From a bacterium (GTDB lineage: Bacteria; Patescibacteriota; Microgenomatia; UBA8517): 8,287 bases of DNA. The position numbers and the translations under genes are program-made. The stretch covers positions 1 through 8,287 of the forward strand of contig JAKAKU010000141.1 in NCBI GenBank assembly GCA_021824385.1, read 5' to 3'. Below are positions 1 through 6,387 of the stretch, piece by piece. The notes under the pieces were generated by a model, which was given only the letters and a program-made list of their open reading frames with translations, searched no databases and was not told the DNA's origin. The first letter of the stretch is position 1. The number at the start of each line of letters is the position of its first letter.

Positions 1-1
1 T

Positions 2-661
2 AATCCCCCCCATCCCTCCTCTAAAAAGACTATTTTTCGTGTTGCAGGAATGCATTTTTGCATGATGTTCACCGCAACTGCGATCCAAGTCATAATTTTG
101 CAATCACTATTGAACGGAAGCCAGTTGCTTACACAAAGAGCCATCTTTGTAGTGTCTATTCAGGTATTGTTTCTCGCCGCAGCTCTCTACGGAAGTGGAA
201 TTTACATTACGTCAATTCTTTTTGAAACATTTGTTACTCGTAAATATTTAGTTATTCGGTTTCTCCATGGACCTCTCAGCCACACGATCATTTACACCTC
301 ATATTTGGGTACGTTTGCAAACTTGGGGTTCATTGCAGCGGCACTTAATACACACACCACGATCGCCTTGTGGCCGATACTCTTTATTTATGGCGTGGTA
401 ACGGGTGTTGTTGTCGCCATCGATAACTATGCGAATGGGATTCTCTTGATTTCACTCATCGTAAGCAGTATTGCATTGGGGGTATTTATCTTTCTCAACA
501 GTGGGGTGAACAGCTTCACATACTTCTTTATGGGAATAGATATTGGACTCTTGGTTATGGGAGGTCTCCTCGCGGTCACCAGGATTATTCAAGGCAAACG
601 GCTCTCATGGTACGACCCAATAAACATATTCGGCGCTCCCCACTTGGTAAAGGGACACTAA
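2..661 (+). CDS. Polytopic membrane protein of unknown function, 5' end outside window
   Basis: The frame is open from the first bases of the window to a TAA at 659-661, so the gene very likely begins upstream. The first in-window ATG is at 50, but AGGA at 46-49 touches it and cannot serve as its ribosome site. The codons before it encode a basic stretch (KKTIFR) that fits the cytoplasmic anchor of the first membrane segment. From the ATG at 50, the 203 residues hold about six hydrophobic segments, near residues 4-22, 33-58, 78-100, 104-125, 130-150 and 156-178. The charged tail ends in a short hydrophilic segment with WYDP. I recognise no family motif and assign no function. The tRNA-Cys gene follows 33 nt downstream on the same strand, and its probable -35 box lies inside the end of this gene. 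Coding is well supported; the true start is not visible. Confidence 0.75.
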   Translation, partial: NPPHPSSKKTIFRVAGMHFCMMFTATAIQVIILQSLLNGSQLLTQRAIFVVSIQVLFLAAALYGSGIYITSILFETFVTRKYLVIRFLHGPLSHTIIYTSYLGTFANLGFIAAALNTHTTIALWPILFIYGVVTGVVVAIDNYANGILLISLIVSSIALGVFIFLNSGVNSFTYFFMGIDIGLLVMGGLLAVTRIIQGKRLSWYDPINIFGAPHLVKGH

Positions 662-673
662 TTTAGGTACAAT
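644..673 (+). promoter_or_regulatory. Probable sigma70-type promoter for tRNA-Cys
   Basis: TTGGTA (644-649) and TACAAT (668-673) are separated by 18 nt. Transcription would start near 680, leaving about 15 nt of 5' leader for RNase P to remove before the mature tRNA at 695. The -35 box lies inside the last codons of the preceding membrane-protein gene. The same TACAAT box and 18-nt spacing occur in front of the LytR_C gene on the other strand. Confidence 0.5.
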
Positions 674-694
674 AGCACACAACTCTGAATATTT

Positions 695-766
695 GGCCAG
701 ATGGCGAAGTGGTAACGCTTCGGTCTGCAAAACCGACATGCGCGGGTTCGATTCCCGCTCTGGCCT
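695..766 (+). tRNA. tRNA-Cys (anticodon GCA)
   Basis: The cloverleaf can be folded by hand. The acceptor stem GGCCAGA (695-701) pairs fully with TCTGGCC (759-765). The D stem is GCG/CGC (704-706 with 716-718). The anticodon stem TCGGT/ACCGA (720-724 with 732-736) closes the loop CTGCAAA, with anticodon GCA at 727-729. The variable loop is 5 nt. The T stem GCGGG/CCCGC (742-746 with 754-758) closes the loop TTCGATT. The discriminator base at 766 is T, which is the known identity base of tRNA-Cys and supports the assignment independently. CCA is not encoded (CCG follows), so it must be added by a nucleotidyltransferase. The 3' end lies 7 nt from the stop codon of the convergent galU. Confidence 0.97.
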
Positions 767-773
767 CCGAATC

Positions 774-1652
774 CTAGCGATTTTTGAGGTATTTTGTAAA
801 TTCTTCGCCTACTTCTGGGTGTTGTGCTCCAAATTCCACAACGGCCTTTAAATATCCAAGCTTACTCCCCGTGTCAAAATACTGTGCATTCGAAAATTGC
901 TTCGCATATACTTTTTTCTTTTTATCGTGAATAAGTCGAGACAGCGCGTCAATATAGTTTGGCTCCCTTCCTTTGATGTCTTGCACAACCTGCCGTAAAT
1001 ATGGATTTATTTCAGGAGTAAACAAAAAGCCTGCAAGCGTTGCATATGTTGAAGGAGCTTTTCCTTCCCCTGGTTTTTCAACAATTTCGGTGACTTCAAT
1101 AACTCCTTCTTCCACTTCTGGCCCAACGGCAAATCCATACTTCTTCCCATCCTCAGGACTCACCATTTTCATACTCCCCAAAACAATTCCATTATATTTT
1201 TGGTATGTTTCAATGAGCTGCTGTGCCATTGGAGGGTCAGATATGAGAATGTCGTCCCCCCATGAAACTAAATACGGCTCATTGTCCCCAATTACAGAAA
1301 GGGCATTGCTAATAGGAGTTGCATTTCCTCTCGGCCCTTTTTGTCTCACAAAGATAAAGTTCGCAAGATTGGTAATTGATTGAATTTCAGACAAAAGTTT
1401 GTCTTTTCCCGTCTCCCGGAGAAGTGCTTCAAGTTCTGGATGAGTGTCAAAATGATCCTCAATGGCCCGTTTATGCCAGCCTGTGACGAGTACAACGTCA
1501 CGGATTCCTGCTTTCACAAATTGCTCAACAATAAGCTGAACTGTTGGTTTATCAACAATAGGCAGCATCTCTTTGGGCATTGCTTTTGTTTGAGGCAAAA
1601 AGCGTGTGCCAAATCCGGCGACAGGAATAATTGCTTTCGTTACACTCTTCAT
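774..1652 (-). CDS. galU: UTP--glucose-1-phosphate uridylyltransferase (GalU type)
   Basis: This cytoplasmic enzyme makes UDP-glucose from UTP and glucose-1-phosphate, the donor for envelope and capsule glycans. The 292-residue length fits bacterial GalU. Residues 13-31 carry the nucleotide-binding signature GFGTRFLP...KEMLP, followed by VDKP at 33-36. A GDD at 132-134 sits where the metal-binding aspartate is expected. EKP is at 192-194, GREPNYIDAL at 228-237 corresponds to the sugar-binding GDEIQLTDAI of E. coli, and the C-terminal FDTGSKLGYLKA is at 259-270. The RQ loop differs: RQKGPRGNATP (103-113) replaces the classical RQGLAKGLGHA. The ATG at 1650-1652 has no Shine-Dalgarno. It diverges from the zinc-ribbon gene across 31 nt and converges on tRNA-Cys. 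A related nucleotidyltransferase acting on another NTP or sugar is possible, but the C-terminal motifs favour GalU. Confidence 0.92.
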   Translation of the reverse strand: MKSVTKAIIPVAGFGTRFLPQTKAMPKEMLPIVDKPTVQLIVEQFVKAGIRDVVLVTGWHKRAIEDHFDTHPELEALLRETGKDKLLSEIQSITNLANFIFVRQKGPRGNATPISNALSVIGDNEPYLVSWGDDILISDPPMAQQLIETYQKYNGIVLGSMKMVSPEDGKKYGFAVGPEVEEGVIEVTEIVEKPGEGKAPSTYATLAGFLFTPEINPYLRQVVQDIKGREPNYIDALSRLIHDKKKKVYAKQFSNAQYFDTGSKLGYLKAVVEFGAQHPEVGEEFTKYLKNR

Positions 1653-1664
1653 CTTGTAGGCACC

Positions 1665-1683
1665 ATTATGCTACAATACTTTC
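1665..1683. promoter_or_regulatory. Overlapping divergent promoters (zinc-ribbon gene + / galU -)
   Basis: On the plus strand, TGC TACAAT (1669-1677) is an extended -10 element ending 6 nt before the ATG at 1684, which predicts a leaderless mRNA. There is no good -35 box, as is common with extended -10 promoters. On the minus strand, CATAAT (complement of 1665-1670) lies 12 nt before the galU ATG, predicting a leader of only about 5 nt. An alternative minus-strand -10 is TAGCAT, overlapping it. The two -10 boxes sit within 13 bp of each other. The plus-strand box is the stronger call. Confidence 0.5.
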
Positions 1684-1932
1684 ATGTCTGATACAAACGT
1701 CGAGGAGAAAAAGGAAAGTAAAATCAAATTTATCTGTCCAACAGATGGAGAGATTTCACAAGATGATGTCGTCTTTCTTTGTAATGTGTGCTCACACGAT
1801 CAGGTGAAAGAAGTAGATGGTCTCTTTATTTGCAAACAATGTGAGACCGATGCCAACCCGCTTGAATGCAGAATTTGTGGGAGCAAAAATGTAAAAATGC
1901 ATGCTCCTCACTTAGACCTTCCTCAAGACTAA
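1684..1932 (+). CDS. Small multi-CxxC zinc-ribbon protein, function unknown
   Basis: This 82-residue protein is hydrophilic and has no membrane segment. It carries C18 (in CPTDG) and three CxxC knuckles at 33-36, 50-53 and 62-65, plus H38, H73 and H76. The knuckle spacing suggests one or two zinc-ribbon folds, for example C33/C36 with C50/C53, and C62/C65 with C18 or the C-terminal histidines. About 15 charged residues (EEKKESK) precede the first cysteine. I do not recognise a named family. Small zinc ribbons act variously as nucleic-acid binders, redox or metal proteins, or subunits of larger complexes, and nothing here decides between these. Start choice: ATG at 1684 follows an extended -10 box by 6 nt and lacks a Shine-Dalgarno, consistent with a leaderless transcript. 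It shares a divergent promoter region with galU and stops 2 nt short of the convergent dprA stop codon. Confidence 0.8.
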   Translation: MSDTNVEEKKESKIKFICPTDGEISQDDVVFLCNVCSHDQVKEVDGLFICKQCETDANPLECRICGSKNVKMHAPHLDLPQD

Positions 1933-1934
1933 CG

Positions 1935-2831
1935 TCACTTCTTTTTTACTGTTCTTATTCGATATACTCCGTTTGTCTCCTCTACCATCCCTCGAAGAGA
2001 AAGCATGGTAAGGTGAGATCCAATTTCGGTAACCGTTTTAGATACTTTCATTGAAATCTCATCAATATTCATCTCTTCATAGGAGAGTGCTGCTAATAAA
2101 GCTTTTTCATCCTTGTTGATATCTTCAAAAAGAGTCGGTGCAATGTCACTGCCTGAATTAAAACTCGGAACAATATCCTCAATACTCAAAACCATTTGAG
2201 CAATAGCGTCTTTTATAAGCCTATTTGTGCCTTCTGAGGTTTTGGAGAAAACAGATCCAGGGACCGCAAAAAGCGGCCTGTTCAATGCATCTGCGTATGA
2301 TGCCGTAATAAGACTGCCACTTTGCTCTGCCGCTTCAATGATCAAAGTGCCTTTTTTCGCAAGTGCGGCTACAATCCGGTTTCTTTTTGGATATGTCCAC
2401 AACTGTGGTTTAAAACTGTCTGGATATTCAGAAATAAGGCACCCACCACTATCTAAAATTAGTTGGTAGAGATCTTTATTTTCAGACGGATATATATAGT
2501 TGAGTCCATGCGCAAGAACTGCAATAGTAACTCCTCCAGCCTCTATTGCGGCACGGTGCGCGGTAGTATCAACGCCGTACATAAACCCAGAAATAACCAC
2601 AAGATTCCGAGAGGACAAGGCAGTTACAAACGTTTCTACAAGATCTTTACCATAACGAGTCATCTTTCGGCTCCCGACAACAGCAAGAGCATTTGAAAAA
2701 ATTGAAGCATCAAATGCTCCTCGAACACGAAGCTCGAGAGGAGGATCGGTTAAATCGAGAAGCTCTTGAGGATACTTTTTGGTGCCCTTTTTAATTACTT
2801 CGATGGGAATATCAAAAATATTTTTCTTCAT
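1935..2831 (-). CDS. dprA: DNA-processing protein DprA (Smf)
   Basis: DprA binds incoming single-stranded DNA during natural transformation and loads RecA onto it. The 298 residues contain the extended Rossmann fold: GSRKMTRYG (53-61), SGFMYGVDTTAH (81-92, matching the classical SGxAxGID), a GLNYIYPSEN stretch (109-118), SEYP (134-137), YPKRNRIVAAL (147-157), EAAEQSGSLITA (166-177) and AVPG (189-192). The last 60 or so residues look like the C-terminal winged-helix (DML1-like) domain, ending in a lysine tail. The N-terminal SAM/HhH domain of many DprA proteins is missing or reduced, as the Rossmann core begins near residue 45. The ATG overlaps the yraN stop in an ATGA (2828-2831), so the two are probably translationally coupled. 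The gene ends with TGA, 2 nt from the convergent zinc-ribbon gene. Family assignment is firm; activity in competence is inferred from family. Confidence 0.95.
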   Translation of the reverse strand: MKKNIFDIPIEVIKKGTKKYPQELLDLTDPPLELRVRGAFDASIFSNALAVVGSRKMTRYGKDLVETFVTALSSRNLVVISGFMYGVDTTAHRAAIEAGGVTIAVLAHGLNYIYPSENKDLYQLILDSGGCLISEYPDSFKPQLWTYPKRNRIVAALAKKGTLIIEAAEQSGSLITASYADALNRPLFAVPGSVFSKTSEGTNRLIKDAIAQMVLSIEDIVPSFNSGSDIAPTLFEDINKDEKALLAALSYEEMNIDEISMKVSKTVTEIGSHLTMLSLRGMVEETNGVYRIRTVKKK

Positions 2832-3193
2832 GCTGACAAGTTTTCATAATGAGTAAGGCGAGAAACTGTTTCCCCTTCCATAACAATACAGATGCCATCG
2901 ATACGCCTTTTGTAATTCTCAAATTCTGGGTGCGTCAACAAATATACTTCCGCATTCATAAGAACTTGCTTTATTTTTACATTAGTTATCATTTCTTCAG
3001 GTGAACCAAATTTGTCACCAAATTTGAGCTTTACTTCAACAAAGACGAGTGTTTTGTTCTGTTTCGCAACAATATCGATCTCACCAAACTTTGTATGCCA
3101 GTTTTGCTCAATGACCTCAAAGCCGTGTCTTTTTAAGTATTGCGCCGCAATCATTTCTCCAGTACGACCTTTTGAAAAATTTTGTTGCTTCAT
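2828..3193 (-). CDS. yraN: YraN/UPF0102 family protein, predicted endonuclease fold
   Basis: At 121 residues the protein has the usual YraN length. It shows the family's conserved elements in order: GRTGEMIAAQYL (9-20), GFEVIEQNW (24-32), GEIDIVA (37-43) and FVEVK (51-55). E13, D40, E53 and K55 form the E-D-ExK arrangement of the PD-(D/E)xK nuclease superfamily, and all are present. No biochemical role is established for the family; DNA or RNA cleavage is inferred from fold. It lies between yifB (5 nt upstream) and dprA (4-nt ATGA overlap). That order is seen in many bacteria and suggests a link to DNA uptake or recombination. The ribosome site is weak: GGA of the yifB end lies about 10 nt before the ATG, so translation probably depends on coupling to yifB. 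Confidence 0.92.
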   Translation of the reverse strand: MKQQNFSKGRTGEMIAAQYLKRHGFEVIEQNWHTKFGEIDIVAKQNKTLVFVEVKLKFGDKFGSPEEMITNVKIKQVLMNAEVYLLTHPEFENYKRRIDGICIVMEGETVSRLTHYENLSA

Positions 3194-3198
3194 GATCG

Positions 3199-4725
3199 TT
3201 ATTCCACACGCACACGATACTGGAGCGCTTCAGCCACATGAGTTTCTGTGACTGCGTCGGCTGCCTCCAAGTCTGCAATGGTTTGAGAAACTTTAATCAG
3301 TCGGAAATACGTGCGTGTTGAAAGATTATAAGCATTTACAGCTTGCTTTAAGAGCTGAGAAGCCTTTGTTGTTAACTGAACAAAATCGGAGATGTGCTTG
3401 TTTTTCATCGAACCATTCATATAAATGCCGGACTTTGATAATCTTTTATACTGAACTTCTCGGGCTTTTATAATTCTTTCGCGTATTTTTGCACTACTTA
3501 CAGTCTCAACATCTTTATGCTCTATAAGTTTATCCGCTTCAACGACTGGCACCGATACATGCAAGTCTATTCGGTCCATGAGGGGACCTGATAGTTTGCT
3601 TTGGTATTTCATAATCATTCGTGGAGAACAGGTGCATTCCCTTTTCGGATCACCCAAATACCCACAGGGGCACGGATTTGCCGCCGCAATTAACATAAAG
3701 TCTGCCGGGAATTTCAGCGTGCCCGCAGCACGGGTTACTGTAACTTCACCATCTTCCATTGGTTGACGAAGTGATTCAAGAGTACTCCTTGCAAACTCAG
3801 GGAATTCATCGAGAAACAACACTCCGCAATGTGCGAGAGAAATCTCGCCAGGATGAGGTTTACTTCCTCCGCCAATAAGACCTATTCTGCTTGTTGTGTG
3901 GTGAGAAATTCGAAATGGCCGCGCCCAAATAAGCGAGCCACCAGGAGGAATATTTCCAGTTACCGAGTAGATTTTGGTTACCTCTAAGCTTTCTTCAGGC
4001 GATAGTGGAGGAAGGATACCTGCCACAGCCCGAGCGAGCATTGTCTTTCCCGATCCAGGAGGGCCCTGCATAAATAAATTGTGCCCACCAGCAGCAGCGA
4101 TAGTCAGTGCGCGCTTGGCATGATTTTGTCCAATAATTTCATTAAAATCAAACTCTGCGACTAATCTTTCAGATTCAGTGTTTCCGGGCTTAATCAGCGC
4201 TTTTGCTATTTTTTTAGACCCATTTAAGTGAAGGACCAATTCATGCAAACTCGCGACGGGAAAGACAGAGACATTCGACACAACTGCCCCCTCTTGTGAA
4301 CTGGGGAGTGGAACATACAACTCTTTTACAGAATGTTGTTTCGCAGAAAGAGCAAGAAGAAGTACTCCTTTGGTATGTCTCAAACTTCCGTCCAGTGACA
4401 GTTCTCCATAAAAAAATGACTTTTCCTTTGGAAGCTGTACAACTCCCATTGCATGAAGAATGCCAACAGCTATTGGAAGATCATAGCAGCTCCCCTCTTT
4501 TGGAATATCTGCAGGTGCCAAATTTATGATAATTTTACTTTGAGGAAACTCAAAACCTGAATTTGTTATGGCAGTTTTTACTCGTTCTTTCGCTTCTTCA
4601 ATTGCTTTGTTTGGGAGGCCAATTATCGTAATCCCTGGGAAACCTTTGGTGAATACATTTACTTCGACTTCAATCGCAATAGTCTCCAGTCCTGAGTGGG
4701 CTGCTGAAAGAATTGTCGTAAGCAT
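3199..4725 (-). CDS. comM: YifB/ComM family Mg-chelatase-like AAA+ ATPase
   Basis: ComM is a hexameric AAA+ helicase that promotes branch migration during natural transformation; YifB is the common name outside competence studies. The 508 residues are full length for the family. The N-terminal ChlI/Lon-protease-like domain (about 1-165) includes GFPGITIIGLPNKAIEEAKERV (28-49). The ATPase domain has Walker A GPPGSGKT (221-228), Walker B LFLDE (303-307), and RQPMEDGEVTVTRA (320-333). The Mg-chelatase C-terminal region follows NPCPCGYLGD (350-359), with C352, C354, C364 and C366 forming a likely zinc knuckle, then MDRIDLHV (383-390). The usual FRAPHHT appears here as FRISHHT (271-277). It lies 21 nt after the GT-C-like gene and 5 nt before yraN. 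No clear Shine-Dalgarno precedes its ATG, and no ideally spaced -10 box either, so it is probably read from the upstream promoter. Confidence 0.95.
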   Translation of the reverse strand: MLTTILSAAHSGLETIAIEVEVNVFTKGFPGITIIGLPNKAIEEAKERVKTAITNSGFEFPQSKIIINLAPADIPKEGSCYDLPIAVGILHAMGVVQLPKEKSFFYGELSLDGSLRHTKGVLLLALSAKQHSVKELYVPLPSSQEGAVVSNVSVFPVASLHELVLHLNGSKKIAKALIKPGNTESERLVAEFDFNEIIGQNHAKRALTIAAAGGHNLFMQGPPGSGKTMLARAVAGILPPLSPEESLEVTKIYSVTGNIPPGGSLIWARPFRISHHTTSRIGLIGGGSKPHPGEISLAHCGVLFLDEFPEFARSTLESLRQPMEDGEVTVTRAAGTLKFPADFMLIAAANPCPCGYLGDPKRECTCSPRMIMKYQSKLSGPLMDRIDLHVSVPVVEADKLIEHKDVETVSSAKIRERIIKAREVQYKRLSKSGIYMNGSMKNKHISDFVQLTTKASQLLKQAVNAYNLSTRTYFRLIKVSQTIADLEAADAVTETHVAEALQYRVRVE

Positions 4726-4746
4726 TCTATTTTAGAGTATCACTTT

Positions 4747-6279
4747 TTATTGTTCGTAAAAAACTATTATTTTGTGATACCCAGGCTCAACAACTACAGT
4801 AACGAGCCCTGCGTTATTTATTTTGTAATGGTATATCGTACCATCGAGAAGCACTTTTAATCCTGAAAAACCAAATACTTTTAATGTCACCTCTCCTGTT
4901 ACCCTTTTCTCAAAACTTGCCACAAGTTGAGTGGAAGTTCTCGCAACATGTAGCTGAAGAAGTCCTTCTCCATCAATGTCGGGGGTGGTGTTTTTTATCA
5001 TACCCTGTGTATCAGCGGTTAGAGGTAAATATTCATTAAATGTATTGGTAGTTATTTCAGCGGCAACAACATCTTCAACATTCGGATGCAGGTATTGGTT
5101 TACTCTCATGTAGTTTCTGTTATTTATAAAAGCTACCAAAACGAGAAAAAATCCCACCACAAATCGAGCCTTCTTACATTCAACAAGCAAAACCGCTGCA
5201 AGAAAAGATGAAATAAAAAGTGCAGGCATAAGAAACATTGTTGGATAGTCAAAGCTCGCAAAACGAGAAGCCAACTTCCAAATCGGTATCGAACCATCAA
5301 GCATCAAAAAAATACTCAGGACAAATGCAAGGAAGAGAAACAAAATAAGATTTCTATCTTTCGCTTTTAGGCGAAATATTTTTATGATGAACAAAAATGA
5401 AGCGATCATAACAATCCATTGAGCAATTCCGAGTTGATACGAAAAGGGTCCTTCTTTAGCGCTCTGTTCAACAATGCCATATCCCCATGGTGAATACAGA
5501 AGCTGTTTAAAATTTACAAACTGGCTTAAGTAGAGCGTTTTAAACTGCCCTGTAGAAGCCTGAATAGATTTACTCAAAACAAATACCGGGTACAAATACC
5601 ACCAGGTGAGCCCCACCGTAATGCCACCAGATACAATCAACTTTTTGAGTGATGTCTTTAGATACCATGCAAATGGTATAACAACGACAACAGAAGTAAT
5701 AATAGAAATAAGGTGTGACAAGATAAGGGCAGACATTGTCAGACTGAACAAAACTAGTGGCAACAAGACTTTTTTATTCTTGGAAAGATAATACAAACTC
5801 ACCACAATAACGGGCAATACCATAAAGACAAACGCTCTCCCCATGGCAGCTGATACAAATATTGTTACAAATCGCCATGGCGCAACTACATACAAAATTG
5901 CTGAAGTTACAGAGGCGAATCTGCTCTTTGTAAAGAGATATGAACACCAGTACATCCCCCATCCCGAAAAAAGAAAGGAAATAAAAAACAAAATTTTTAT
6001 TGTCGACTCAATTGAAACTCCGAGAAATAAAAATGGAAGCCCCACCATCCATGGAAAATGGTAACTAAATACAAATAACGGGTACCCAAATCCGTTTGCC
6101 ATTGGGGCAATCCAATGGGGAGGGAAAACGCCTTGTAAAACAGATTCGTTATACCAATACAGTCGTGCAACTTGGTGCCAAATATCATGAGCAGTAAAGA
6201 GTCCAGAGGGAAAGAGTGCTTTTAAACAAAACAACGAAACAACGAGAATTCCTCCCAAAAACAATACATGTCTTCTCAT
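4747..6279 (-). CDS. GT-C-like integral membrane protein (PTPS-related/YfhO-like), putative glycosyltransferase
   Basis: About 510 residues with roughly eleven hydrophobic segments and a soluble beta-rich C-terminal part of about 120 residues. After the first membrane segment comes AHDIWHQVAR (30-39), followed by a PPHW...NGFGYPLFVFSY stretch. This matches the first extracytoplasmic loop of PTPS-related and YfhO-like membrane proteins, which share the GT-C glycosyltransferase architecture. H31 and D32 are the candidate catalytic or metal-site residues. The C-terminal LKVLLDG and PGYHKIIVFYE resemble the extracytoplasmic beta domain of YfhO proteins, but the closing membrane helix usual there is absent. 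Sugar transfer from a lipid carrier is an inference. Start: ATG 6277-6279 gives a basic MRRH before the first helix and lies 6 nt after a TACTAT box. An in-frame GTG at 6334-6336 would add 19 residues and run through the divergent M23 promoter. It heads the yifB-yraN-dprA block. Confidence 0.72.
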   Translation of the reverse strand: MRRHVLFLGGILVVSLFCLKALFPSGLFTAHDIWHQVARLYWYNESVLQGVFPPHWIAPMANGFGYPLFVFSYHFPWMVGLPFLFLGVSIESTIKILFFISFLFSGWGMYWCSYLFTKSRFASVTSAILYVVAPWRFVTIFVSAAMGRAFVFMVLPVIVVSLYYLSKNKKVLLPLVLFSLTMSALILSHLISIITSVVVVIPFAWYLKTSLKKLIVSGGITVGLTWWYLYPVFVLSKSIQASTGQFKTLYLSQFVNFKQLLYSPWGYGIVEQSAKEGPFSYQLGIAQWIVMIASFLFIIKIFRLKAKDRNLILFLFLAFVLSIFLMLDGSIPIWKLASRFASFDYPTMFLMPALFISSFLAAVLLVECKKARFVVGFFLVLVAFINNRNYMRVNQYLHPNVEDVVAAEITTNTFNEYLPLTADTQGMIKNTTPDIDGEGLLQLHVARTSTQLVASFEKRVTGEVTLKVFGFSGLKVLLDGTIYHYKINNAGLVTVVVEPGYHKIIVFYEQ

Positions 6280-6291
6280 CCTTGTATAGTA
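6280..6291 (-). promoter_or_regulatory. Possible -10 box for a leaderless GT-C-like gene
   Basis: On the minus strand TACTAT (complement of 6286-6291) is followed by 6 nt, ACAAGG, and then the ATG at 6279. The spacing equals that of the zinc-ribbon promoter. The box matches consensus at four of six positions and no convincing -35 is seen, so this is a weak call supported mainly by position. Confidence 0.35.
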
Positions 6292-6299
6292 CAGGAAAC

Positions 6300-6328
6300 T
6301 TGACTTTCTTACCTCTTTCACATATACT
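6300..6328 (+). promoter_or_regulatory. Near-consensus sigma70-type promoter for the M23 peptidase gene
   Basis: TTGACT (6300-6305) and TATACT (6323-6328), each five of six to consensus, are separated by exactly 17 bp. Transcription should start around A6335, giving an 84-nt leader before the ATG at 6419. This is the best promoter in the window by sequence. It sits in the 139-nt region between the divergent GT-C-like gene (if that starts at 6279) and M23. Confidence 0.65.
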
Positions 6329-6338
6329 TCTTGCACTG

Positions 6339-6363
6339 CTCACATTTGGTGAGTGTTTTTTTT
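6339..6363 (+). terminator. Hairpin plus U8 directly downstream of the M23 promoter: attenuator-like or 5' stabilising stem-loop
   Basis: CTCAC (6339-6343) pairs perfectly with GTGAG (6349-6353) around the loop ATTTG, and two further G-U pairs can extend the base. T8 follows at 6356-6363. The layout is that of an intrinsic terminator on the plus strand, but no plus-strand gene ends here; all genes just upstream run the other way. It begins only about 5 nt from the predicted transcription start. It could terminate a roughly 30-nt RNA and so limit M23 expression, or protect the mRNA 5' end. The stem is short, so strong termination is uncertain. Confidence 0.45.
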
Positions 6364-6387
6364 CACCGAAATTGTGCGTAGGAACCC

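Noticed and set aside
973..1383. Plus-strand open frame of 136 codons opposite galU
   Set aside because: It lies fully antisense to a well-supported galU and has no recognisable motif; its openness follows from galU codon use.
774..1652. Idea that tRNA-Cys antisense structure terminates galU
   Set aside because: The antisense strand can fold but no U tract follows it, so there is no sequence support for termination there.
1935..3193. Alternative genetic code (UGA as glycine) as in some Patescibacteria
   Set aside because: dprA and yraN both end at TGA at the expected family C-termini and no in-frame TGA interrupts any gene.
4726..4746. TAAAAT or TACTCT upstream of yifB as a -10 box for a leaderless transcript
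   Set aside because: The spacings to the ATG (3 and 8 nt) do not fit the 5-6 nt pattern of the other cases, and the gene fits as a downstream operon member.
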